Source: Bacteroidales bacterium UBA4912
Lineage (GTDB): Bacteria; Bacteroidota; Bacteroidia; Bacteroidales; Dysgonomonadaceae
Length of the DNA: 18,369 nt
Assembly (NCBI GenBank): GCA_002398875.1
Contig: DHCC01000056.1
Location: forward strand, 6,101-24,469
Reading direction: 5' to 3'
The notes under the pieces are model-generated. The model ran no database searches. It saw nothing but the letters and a program-made list of their open reading frames with translations, and had not been told where the DNA came from. A program made the position numbers and the translations under genes. Positions 1 to 6,250 of this stretch are shown one piece after another; position 1 is the first letter of the stretch, and every line of letters begins with the position of its first letter.

Positions 1-1
1 A

Positions 2-127
2 AACAGAATTGATTATGTGTGGGTAACCAAAGATATTATGGTTAATAAGTATGGGGTGCTTAATGATATTCATTATGGCCGTTTCCCTTCGGATCACTTT
101 CCTGTAATGGTTCACGTAAGTTTTTAA
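2..127 (+). CDS. C-terminal fragment of an endonuclease/exonuclease/phosphatase (EEP) family protein (cut by window edge)
   Basis: Only the last 41 residues lie in the window, read in the frame beginning at base 2 and ending at the TAA at 125-127. The fragment contains IDYVWV near its start and PSDHFPVMVHV near its end. This is the standard EEP C-terminal pattern: a hydrophobic strand carrying Asp, then the Ser-Asp-His catalytic motif followed by a final beta strand. EEP proteins cleave phosphodiester or phosphomonoester bonds in nucleic acids, lipids or sugars; the substrate cannot be told from this piece. The next gene downstream also begins with an EEP domain, so two EEP genes sit in tandem. 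The family call is fairly secure; everything upstream is outside the window. Confidence 0.75.
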   Translation, partial: NRIDYVWVTKDIMVNKYGVLNDIHYGRFPSDHFPVMVHVSF

Positions 128-140
128 AACTAAAGACCAT

Positions 141-173
141 AGCTTAGGAAAACAATCTAAGTTTATTTTTTAT
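141..173 (+). terminator. Possible weak Rho-independent terminator after the partial EEP gene
   Basis: AGCTTAG (141-147) can pair with CTAAGTT (157-163), with one G-U pair, around a 9-nt loop. A T-rich tract follows from 164. It lies 14 bases after the stop of the partial EEP gene. The stem is short and AT-rich, so it may be weak. The rest of the 111-base gap holds a small dyad at 192-208 (CAATTAGC, one base, GCTGATTG) and no clear promoter. Confidence 0.4.
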
Positions 174-238
174 TAATTAGTTCGTATGCTTCAATTAGCG
201 GCTGATTGGTGTGAACGTAATAGAAAACGAGACAGCAA

Positions 239-2164
239 ATGGAAAAACACTACTTTCGTAATGATAGTATAAATAAATATAACTACATGAGATATATTTC
301 TTCAGTTTGCTTTATACTGATAGCTTTAATAGCTTCAGTTGAGAACTTTACTGTTAGTGCACAGGTGATTCATGTTCAGGAGGAAAATTCGATAAGGCTG
401 ATGTCTTATAATATACGTAATGCACGTGGACTGGACGAAATGACAGATTATCAAAGAATAGCAGATGTAATAAATAGTGTTGCTCCTGATATTATTGCTG
501 TTCAGGAGCTGGATAGTGTGACTGCCAGAAGCAAGGGAGTTGATGTGCTTGATGTTTTGGCACGGAACACGTTAATGAATCCAACTTATGCATCTGCAAT
601 TGATTATGATGGAGGCAAATATGGTGTAGGTATTCTTTCTAAAGAGAAGCCTTTAAGTATTAAGAAAATTCCATTGCCCGGCAGGGAAGAGCCCAGAATA
701 CTCTTAATAGTTGAAATGGATGATTACTATTTTGGATGCACTCATTTCTCACTTACTGATGAAGACAGACTTGAGTCAGTTGAAATAATAAAGAATGAGG
801 CTGAAAAGTTAAACTCGAATAAACCTTTTTTTCTTGCCGGAGATATGAATGCAACTCCTGAATCTCTTGTGCAGCAGGAGATGAACAGCTTATTTACTTC
901 GCTTGTTTCTCCTAAACAGTTTACTATCCCTGCTGATAATCCTGACAGATGTATTGATTACATTTATGGTTTTAATGGAACTGAGGGGTGGTCACTTTTA
1001 ACCGACCGAGGGGTTATTGCTGAAAAGATGGCTTCCGACCACCGGCCTCTGTATGCCGATATCCGAATTCATTCTGAGAGAGATAATATATTCCGAACAA
1101 AGCCATACTTGCAGAATCCGACAGGTAATGGAATTAGTATTTCATGGTTGACAAATGTTCCGGTTCATAGTTGGGTGGAGTATGGTACTGATGGCAACCT
1201 TGATCAAACTCTAGAGTTGTATGTTGATGGACAGATGATTGTAAATAATTTTCATCATAAGTTCCGGTTAAATAATTTGATCCCCGGAGAAACTTACAGT
1301 TATAGGGTGTGTTCCAGAGAAATAGCTGTGTATGAGGCTTACAGGAAAGAATTAGGGGAGACTGCCATTTCAGAAATTTACACATTCAGGTTGCCTGCAG
1401 AGAGTGACACTGATTTTAAAGCTGTCATTTTAAATGATCTTCATCAGAGGAGAAATCTTATAGATATGTTTGCAGAGTTGATTGCGGAAATTGATTACGA
1501 TTTAGTGTTTTTCAATGGCGACAATATTGATGACCCCAGAGATGAGGATCAGGCAGTAGCTTCGCTCGCTTATATGAATGAGAAAGTTAGAGCAGAGTCA
1601 GTTCCTGTTTTTTATATACGAGGCAATCATGAGATACGTAATGCATATTCGATAGGTTTACGTGATTTACTGGATTACGTGGATAACAAGACTTATGGTG
1701 CTTTCAACTGGGGAAATACACGGTTTGTGATGCTTGACTGTGGTGAGGATAAAGATGATAGTCATCCTGTCTATTATGGATTAAACGATTTCAGTGGATT
1801 AAGGAAAGATCAGGCTGATTTCTTGAAAATGGAAATTAATAGTACTGAGTTTAAGTTAGCTGACAAACGGGTTTTAATTCACCATATTCCAGTTTATGGA
1901 CTTGGAGAAAATGCTTATAATCCCAGTTTGGATGAATGGGGAGAGATTTTAAAAGATGCGCATTTTGACATCTCACTGCATGGACATACTCACAGGTTTG
2001 CCTACCACCCTATGGATAGTATTGAAAATAATTTCCCTGTTGTGATCGGTGGGGGGAACAATGAAGAGAGTGCTACTATTATGATTCTTGAGAAAGATGG
2101 TAATGATATGACGTTGAGTGTGCTTGATGTTGAAGGGGTTGAGTTGTTAAAACTGAACCTGTAA
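239..2164 (+). CDS. Secreted fusion protein: EEP phosphoesterase + PAP-type N-terminal domain + calcineurin-like metallophosphoesterase
   Basis: This 641-residue protein carries two different phosphoesterase folds. A signal peptide spans about residues 17-41, with a likely cut after VSA; the ATG at 287 (M17) would give a more usual signal peptide than the ATG at 239, so the start is uncertain. The EEP domain (about 50-280) shows SYNIR (N58), QELD (E90), GDMNATP (D202, N204), IDYIY and SDHRP (D267, H268). A fibronectin-III-like segment typical of purple acid phosphatase N-termini (about 286-385) begins TKPYLQNP and contains ISWLTN and VEYG. The metallophosphoesterase domain (about 394-620) has every core motif: D400-x-H402, GDNID (D428, D431), GNHE (N463, H464), H548/H549 and GHTH (H583, H585). 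Both active sites look intact. Family knowledge says such enzymes hydrolyse phosphoesters using divalent metals; export suggests periplasmic or surface phosphate scavenging, which is inference. No T9SS C-terminal signal was recognised. Confidence 0.85.
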   Translation: MEKHYFRNDSINKYNYMRYISSVCFILIALIASVENFTVSAQVIHVQEENSIRLMSYNIRNARGLDEMTDYQRIADVINSVAPDIIAVQELDSVTARSKGVDVLDVLARNTLMNPTYASAIDYDGGKYGVGILSKEKPLSIKKIPLPGREEPRILLIVEMDDYYFGCTHFSLTDEDRLESVEIIKNEAEKLNSNKPFFLAGDMNATPESLVQQEMNSLFTSLVSPKQFTIPADNPDRCIDYIYGFNGTEGWSLLTDRGVIAEKMASDHRPLYADIRIHSERDNIFRTKPYLQNPTGNGISISWLTNVPVHSWVEYGTDGNLDQTLELYVDGQMIVNNFHHKFRLNNLIPGETYSYRVCSREIAVYEAYRKELGETAISEIYTFRLPAESDTDFKAVILNDLHQRRNLIDMFAELIAEIDYDLVFFNGDNIDDPRDEDQAVASLAYMNEKVRAESVPVFYIRGNHEIRNAYSIGLRDLLDYVDNKTYGAFNWGNTRFVMLDCGEDKDDSHPVYYGLNDFSGLRKDQADFLKMEINSTEFKLADKRVLIHHIPVYGLGENAYNPSLDEWGEILKDAHFDISLHGHTHRFAYHPMDSIENNFPVVIGGGNNEESATIMILEKDGNDMTLSVLDVEGVELLKLNL

Positions 2165-2200
2165 AGATTAGTTTATCCCTGCTTGTATTATATCTAATTA

Positions 2201-2237
2201 TAAAAAACGTTGGACAGGATATGACCGGTCCAACGTT
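2201..2237 (-). terminator. Rho-independent terminator of gpmA
   Basis: A perfect 10-bp inverted repeat, AACGTTGGAC (2206-2215) and GTCCAACGTT (2228-2237), encloses a 12-nt loop. Read on the minus strand, the stem is followed by a run of T (complement of 2202-2207). It begins about 30 bases past the gpmA stop. On the plus strand no T run follows, so it should mainly serve gpmA. Confidence 0.8.
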
Positions 2238-2268
2238 CAAAAATTACTCACTTTATAATGTAGTTAAC

Positions 2269-3015
2269 CTACTTGGCTTTTCCCTGATTAGCTACAGCTT
2301 CCATAAGCTTTTTGATCTCTTCAGGATCGCCAAGGAAATAATCTTTCTGCAGGTTCATGTCGTCATCAAACTCAAATACATAAGGAACAGCAGTTGGCAG
2401 GTTCAGACTTACTATCTCATCATCTGAGATATTTTTGAGATGTTTGATGATACCGCGCAGACTGTTTCCATGTGCTGCAACGATAACTTCATTGTATTTT
2501 TTCATCTCAGGCACGATGGTGTCGTTCCAATAAGGCAGAATACGTTCTACGGTATCTTTGAGAGCTTCAGTAAGAGGAAGGTCTTTTTCGTCTACACCTT
2601 TATATCGTGCTTCCTGAAATGGTGAGCGTTCATCATCCTTTTCGAGAGGTTTTGGAGGAACATCATAGCTCCTGCGCCAGACAAGTACCTGTTCGTCACC
2701 ATATTTCTCAGCTGTTTCAGCTTTGTTTAGGCCCTGCAGCATACCATAATGCTTCTCATTCAAACGCCATGTTTTCTCAACAGGAATCCAGTCAAGGTCC
2801 ATCTCATCAAGAACAACGTTTAATGTCTTTACTGCTCTTTTCAGGTAAGATGTATAAGCTTTTTCAAATTGAAAGCCTTCTTTCTTGAGGTATTTACCTG
2901 CTTTGTGAGCTTCCTCAACGCCTTTCTCGGTGAGATCAACATCTGTCCAGCCTGTAAAGCGGTTTTCCTTGTTCCATTTGCTTTCGCCATGACGGATTAA
3001 AACAACTCTTTTCAT
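2269..3015 (-). CDS. gpmA: 2,3-bisphosphoglycerate-dependent phosphoglycerate mutase
   Basis: This 248-residue cytoplasmic enzyme interconverts 3- and 2-phosphoglycerate in glycolysis and gluconeogenesis through a phosphohistidine intermediate. The N-terminal motif LIRHGESKWN gives the phosphorylated H9 with R8. The mutase signature NRFTGWTDVDLTEKG follows. LKRA (R60), WRLNEKHYGMLQG (E87) and AAHGNSLRG (H182) complete the active site. Length and the long C-terminal segment fit the dPGM class rather than shorter cobC-like or Fru-2,6-P2ase-like members. The start MKRVVLIRHG is canonical. It has a candidate promoter at 3084-3117 and its own terminator, so it is probably transcribed alone, although readthrough from the upstream MATE gene on the same strand is possible across the 178-base gap. 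Confidence 0.96.
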   Translation of the reverse strand: MKRVVLIRHGESKWNKENRFTGWTDVDLTEKGVEEAHKAGKYLKKEGFQFEKAYTSYLKRAVKTLNVVLDEMDLDWIPVEKTWRLNEKHYGMLQGLNKAETAEKYGDEQVLVWRRSYDVPPKPLEKDDERSPFQEARYKGVDEKDLPLTEALKDTVERILPYWNDTIVPEMKKYNEVIVAAHGNSLRGIIKHLKNISDDEIVSLNLPTAVPYVFEFDDDMNLQKDYFLGDPEEIKKLMEAVANQGKAK

Positions 3016-3083
3016 ACTTTAATTTTTATATGTTAGTAAATTATCTATTTCTGATTATCTGTTTCTAAAAATAACGTTACATA

Positions 3084-3117
3084 CAAAACTACACAAATTC
3101 GCTCAATTTTTTGCAAC
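3084..3117 (-). promoter_or_regulatory. Candidate Bacteroidetes-type promoter of gpmA
   Basis: On the minus strand TAGTTTTG (3091-3084) fits the -7 consensus TAnnTTTG exactly. A GTTG at 3117-3114 sits 22 bases upstream as an imperfect -33 element. Initiation would fall near 3077, giving a leader of about 60 bases. Two inverted copies of AATAACGTTRCA flank the promoter (3070-3081 and 3112-3123) and could be an operator pair. Confidence 0.5.
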
Positions 3118-3193
3118 GTTATTGCAAATTTACTGAGAATGATATTCAAATAAACACTGTTTAGCCTATTTTGTACTAATGGTTCTGTTTGAA

Positions 3194-4621
3194 CTAATCG
3201 TCGAGTTTATCAGAGTCTGAATTAGTTTTGGTTATGAGCCGATTGGCTTTAGGTGTTGCCGATTGATCTGCTCCTTGATCCAATCTCTTTAAAATTCTTA
3301 TCTGACCTATTAACAGAGTTAGTGACAATAGTGCTGCCAGTGTATCTGAAACGGGTATCGCGATCCATAATCCATCAAGTCCCCATAGTCGTGGAAAAAG
3401 TATTATGCCGGGAACAAGAAATATCAACTGACGACTAAGGCTCTGAATAATAGATTTGAATGCATATCCCAAACTCTGGAAGAAGCTTGATGCCACAATT
3501 TGCATTCCCACAAGTGGTAGGGCAATTACTGCAATACGTACACCTCTTTCTGTAAGATCAAGAAGTTCTATATCAGTAGTAAAAGCCATTGCTATTTGTC
3601 TTGGGAACAGTTCACCTACAATAAAACCTATAGTTGTAATTATCGTTGCAACCTTTAATGTATAGTAAAGCGTCTCTCTGACTCTTTTATAATTACCCGA
3701 ACCGTAATTGTATCCCAGTATAGGCTGGGTTCCCTGGTTAAGTCCCAGAATAGTTATTAAGAGCAATCCCAGTATAGTATTAACAATACCAAATGCACCT
3801 ACTGCCAGATCACCACCATATCGCATCAGAGAGGTGTTCATCAATACATTGACCCCGGAGGCAGCCACCTGCATACTGAACGGTGAAAGGCCTATTGAAA
3901 TAATAGAGAGTATAATTGCTTTATTGAGTCGCACATTTCTCCATCTTAATCTAATAGTACTGCTTCTGCTGGTGAAATGATGCATAACAAAAAGAAGTCC
4001 TATAAACATAGATATAACTGTAGCCCAGGCAACTCCTTTAATACCCATATTAAATCCGAAAAGAAGTATTGGTGAAATAATAATATTTAATGCTGCACCA
4101 ATAAGCATCGTAATCATTGCTTTTTTGGGGTATCCTGAAGCGCGCATCATGGCGTTGAAATTATAGGTAAGACTAACCAGTACATTACCCAGTAACACAA
4201 TCTGAAGATAATCCCTGGCGTAGGGCAGGGTCAAGTCGCTGGCACCAAAAGCAATCAGAATAGGATCAAGATAATAATAGATTAGTGTTATAAAAACTGC
4301 ATTAAGAAGTATAGTAAGCAGCAAAGAGTTGCCTACAATCTTCTCTGCTGTTTCTTTATCATTCCTACCCAAAGCTATAGATATGCGGGCTGCGGCACCA
4401 GATCCCACCAGCATTCCTAAAGATGAGGTAAGATTTATTACAGGTGTTGTGATTGCCAGACCTGAGATCGCTAATGCACCTACACCCTGCCCAATATAAA
4501 TACGGTCAACAACGTTATACAACATGTTGACGACAGTTCCAATAATACCGGGTAGTGCATAATCCCAGACAAGTTTGCTAATCTTTTTTGTCCGGAAATC
4601 TATTTCTCGTTGTGTCTGCAA
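3194..4621 (-). CDS. MATE family multidrug/cation efflux transporter (MepA-like)
   Basis: This integral inner-membrane protein has about twelve hydrophobic helices and belongs to the multi-antimicrobial extrusion family, which exports cationic drugs or metabolites in exchange for Na+ or H+. The sequence opens KISKLVWDYALPGIIGTVVN, then DRIYIGQGVG and LAITTPVINL with GMLVGSGAAARISIALGR, the pattern of the MepA-like subgroup. The second half repeats the fold, with GLNQGTQPILGYNYGS and LWGLDGLWIAIPVSD. The frame is open to a TTG at 4672, but that TTG lies inside a -7 promoter element, so the real start must be downstream. A TTG at 4621 gives about 475 residues and places the first helix normally; there is no in-frame ATG before the first helix. 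The cytoplasmic tail is polar. Substrate cannot be predicted. Confidence 0.88.
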   Translation of the reverse strand: MQTQREIDFRTKKISKLVWDYALPGIIGTVVNMLYNVVDRIYIGQGVGALAISGLAITTPVINLTSSLGMLVGSGAAARISIALGRNDKETAEKIVGNSLLLTILLNAVFITLIYYYLDPILIAFGASDLTLPYARDYLQIVLLGNVLVSLTYNFNAMMRASGYPKKAMITMLIGAALNIIISPILLFGFNMGIKGVAWATVISMFIGLLFVMHHFTSRSSTIRLRWRNVRLNKAIILSIISIGLSPFSMQVAASGVNVLMNTSLMRYGGDLAVGAFGIVNTILGLLLITILGLNQGTQPILGYNYGSGNYKRVRETLYYTLKVATIITTIGFIVGELFPRQIAMAFTTDIELLDLTERGVRIAVIALPLVGMQIVASSFFQSLGYAFKSIIQSLSRQLIFLVPGIILFPRLWGLDGLWIAIPVSDTLAALLSLTLLIGQIRILKRLDQGADQSATPKANRLITKTNSDSDKLDD

Positions 4622-4669
4622 AATAATTAATAAGAATAACCTAATTAAGGAATAATAAATCCCAATGTG

Positions 4670-4677
4670 CAAATTTA
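4670..4677 (-). promoter_or_regulatory. -7 element of a candidate promoter for the MATE gene
   Basis: On the minus strand TAAATTTG (4677-4670) matches TAnnTTTG exactly. Initiation would fall near 4663, about 40 bases before the proposed TTG start at 4621. No good -33 TTTG was found at the usual distance, so this rests on the -7 box and the divergent gene arrangement. Confidence 0.45.
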
Positions 4678-4738
4678 CAGAATATTCTTCAGATACATGG
4701 TCATTTTCACCTACTTTAGCTTATTTAGCTTCCTATAT

Positions 4739-4769
4739 TTTGACTTTCAGATATTATATTTTAAATTTG
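4739..4769 (+). promoter_or_regulatory. Consensus Bacteroidetes promoter for the DUF2851 gene
   Basis: TTTG (4739-4742), a 19-base spacer, then TAAATTTG (4762-4769) is an exact match to TTTG-N19-TAnnTTTG. Initiation would fall near 4776, only about 14 bases before the proposed TTG start at 4790. The promoter therefore lies inside the longer open frame that begins at 4667, which argues that the first 41 codons of that frame are not translated. Confidence 0.7.
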
Positions 4770-4789
4770 ATTTTTTAAACCGTATCATT

Positions 4790-6154
4790 TTGGTAAACAC
4801 AGAATACCTACTTCACTATATCTGGAAATTTAAATTATACAATCCCGATTCTTTAAGAACTGAAAACGGAACCTTAATTGAGGTTTTGGATCCCGGTCTG
4901 CATAACGAGGATGCGGGTCCTGATTTTTTTAATGCAAAGATAAAAGTCAACAACACTGTTTGGGCAGGAAATATCGAGATTCATAATACTTCGAGAGATT
5001 GGTATCGTCATGGTCATGATCAGGACAAAGCTTATAATTCAGTTATATTGCATCTTTCAGAAGCAATAAATGGAGTGGTGATAAATGAATCAGGACAGGA
5101 AGTTCCACAATGCGCAATTAAAATATCTGAACCACTACGTAAAAGTTCTGAATACTTGCTATTCAGTAAGTGCAGGATACCTTGCAAAAACTTCTTATCA
5201 TATCTTTCGGGACCAACATTAAATGGATGGTTGATTTGCCTTGCATTAGAACGTCTGGAGCGAAAGACAAATGATATAAATCAACATCTTAAACATTTTA
5301 ATAATTCGTGGGATGAAGTGTTTTATGTGATGCTGACGCGTAACTTTGGTTTCGGCATTAACTCAGATGAGTTTGAAAGACTGGCGCTCAGCCTTCCGTT
5401 TAATATTATATTGAAACACGGTGATAATCTGTTTCAGGTTGAAGCCCTTATGTTTGGTCAGGCAGGTTACCTGGAAATTGAAAACTGTTTAAATCAGGAT
5501 TATTCCAATAACCAAAGAAAACAAGAATCGATATTGTCAGCGAGTTCGGGTAAACAGTTAAATGAAGATGTTGTAGATGATTATTATTACAGAATGCAGA
5601 AAGAGTATGCATTCCTGAAAGCAAAATACAAACTTAAAAGTCCGGATAGTAAGACTATCAGAAAGCTAAGAGTGCGTCCGACCTCCTTTCCGGAGTTGCG
5701 TATTGCACAACTGGCATCGCTACTGCAAAAGTCGGGCAGACTATTCAGCACCTTTCTTGAGAAAGAGGATTATAATCAGATAATATCGCACTTCATGACT
5801 GAGCCTTCTGAATATTGGCAAACACATTATTCTTTTGGTAAGAGGTCGGGAAAGAGCAGTAAAATACTGGGCAAGTCATCAGTGGATGTGTTAATAATAA
5901 ATACCGTGGCTCCAATACTTTTTGCTTACGGTAAAAAAACATTTATTGAAGATTATTGTCAGCGTGCCGAAAATTTACTGGAATCGATGAAGCCGGAAAA
6001 GAATTCCATTATCAGAGAATTTGGCGAAGCAGGAGTAATTCCTAAAAATGCAATGGAATCTCAGGCGCTGATACAATTGAAGAAAGAGTATTGCGACAAG
6101 CGTAAATGTCTCTACTGTAGGATTGGACATAAACTGCTTTCAAATAGCCGGTAA
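4790..6154 (+). CDS. DUF2851 family protein, possible PD-(D/E)XK-type nuclease fold
   Basis: This protein of about 454 residues matches the DUF2851 family, common in Bacteroidota and without an assigned function that I know. The recognisable family start is EYLLHYIWKFKLY, just after the proposed TTG start; the frame extends back to an ATG at 4667, but that stretch is low-complexity Phe/Tyr/Ile sequence spanning a consensus promoter. Using the trimmed start, residues 43-88 read GPDFFNAKI, then GNIEIH (E63, H65), DWYRHGH (D70, H74, H76) and Y82 with VILHL. An Asp on one strand followed by an E-x-(K/H) strand resembles the PD-(D/E)XK nuclease core; that link is inference. The C-terminus has a conserved-looking Cys cluster, YCDKRKCLYCRIGH, which may bind a metal. 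No signal peptide is seen with the trimmed start, so it is probably cytoplasmic. It seems to be a single-gene unit. Confidence 0.8.
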   Translation: MVNTEYLLHYIWKFKLYNPDSLRTENGTLIEVLDPGLHNEDAGPDFFNAKIKVNNTVWAGNIEIHNTSRDWYRHGHDQDKAYNSVILHLSEAINGVVINESGQEVPQCAIKISEPLRKSSEYLLFSKCRIPCKNFLSYLSGPTLNGWLICLALERLERKTNDINQHLKHFNNSWDEVFYVMLTRNFGFGINSDEFERLALSLPFNIILKHGDNLFQVEALMFGQAGYLEIENCLNQDYSNNQRKQESILSASSGKQLNEDVVDDYYYRMQKEYAFLKAKYKLKSPDSKTIRKLRVRPTSFPELRIAQLASLLQKSGRLFSTFLEKEDYNQIISHFMTEPSEYWQTHYSFGKRSGKSSKILGKSSVDVLIINTVAPILFAYGKKTFIEDYCQRAENLLESMKPEKNSIIREFGEAGVIPKNAMESQALIQLKKEYCDKRKCLYCRIGHKLLSNSR

Positions 6155-6208
6155 ATCAACAGTTGTTAAGTAAACATATCATAGATGAATTACTTAACGA
6201 AAATATTG

Positions 6209-6243
6209 TACATTTGTGACTTAAAAATGAAATAGTTCCTTTG
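6209..6243 (+). promoter_or_regulatory. Candidate promoter(s) for the Ig-like lipoprotein gene
   Basis: Two overlapping possibilities exist. TACATTTG (6209-6216) is an exact -7 box but has no good -33 partner. Alternatively TTTG (6213-6216), a 19-base spacer and TTCCTTTG (6236-6243) form a near-consensus pair with one mismatch in the -7 box, which would leave a nearly leaderless message for the ATG at 6251. The first box runs into TTTGTGAC, the same sequence seen at the rex promoter. Confidence 0.45.
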
Positions 6244-6250
6244 TAGAATT

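Noticed and set aside
2221..2888. Three plus-strand open frames opposite gpmA
   Set aside because: They are antisense to gpmA, which has all catalytic motifs; the first also starts inside the gpmA terminator hairpin.
4667..4789. N-terminal extension of the DUF2851 frame that could be read as a membrane anchor
   Set aside because: The Phe/Tyr/Ile-rich stretch is the translation of AT-rich intergenic DNA and contains an exact consensus promoter; family similarity begins only after 4790.
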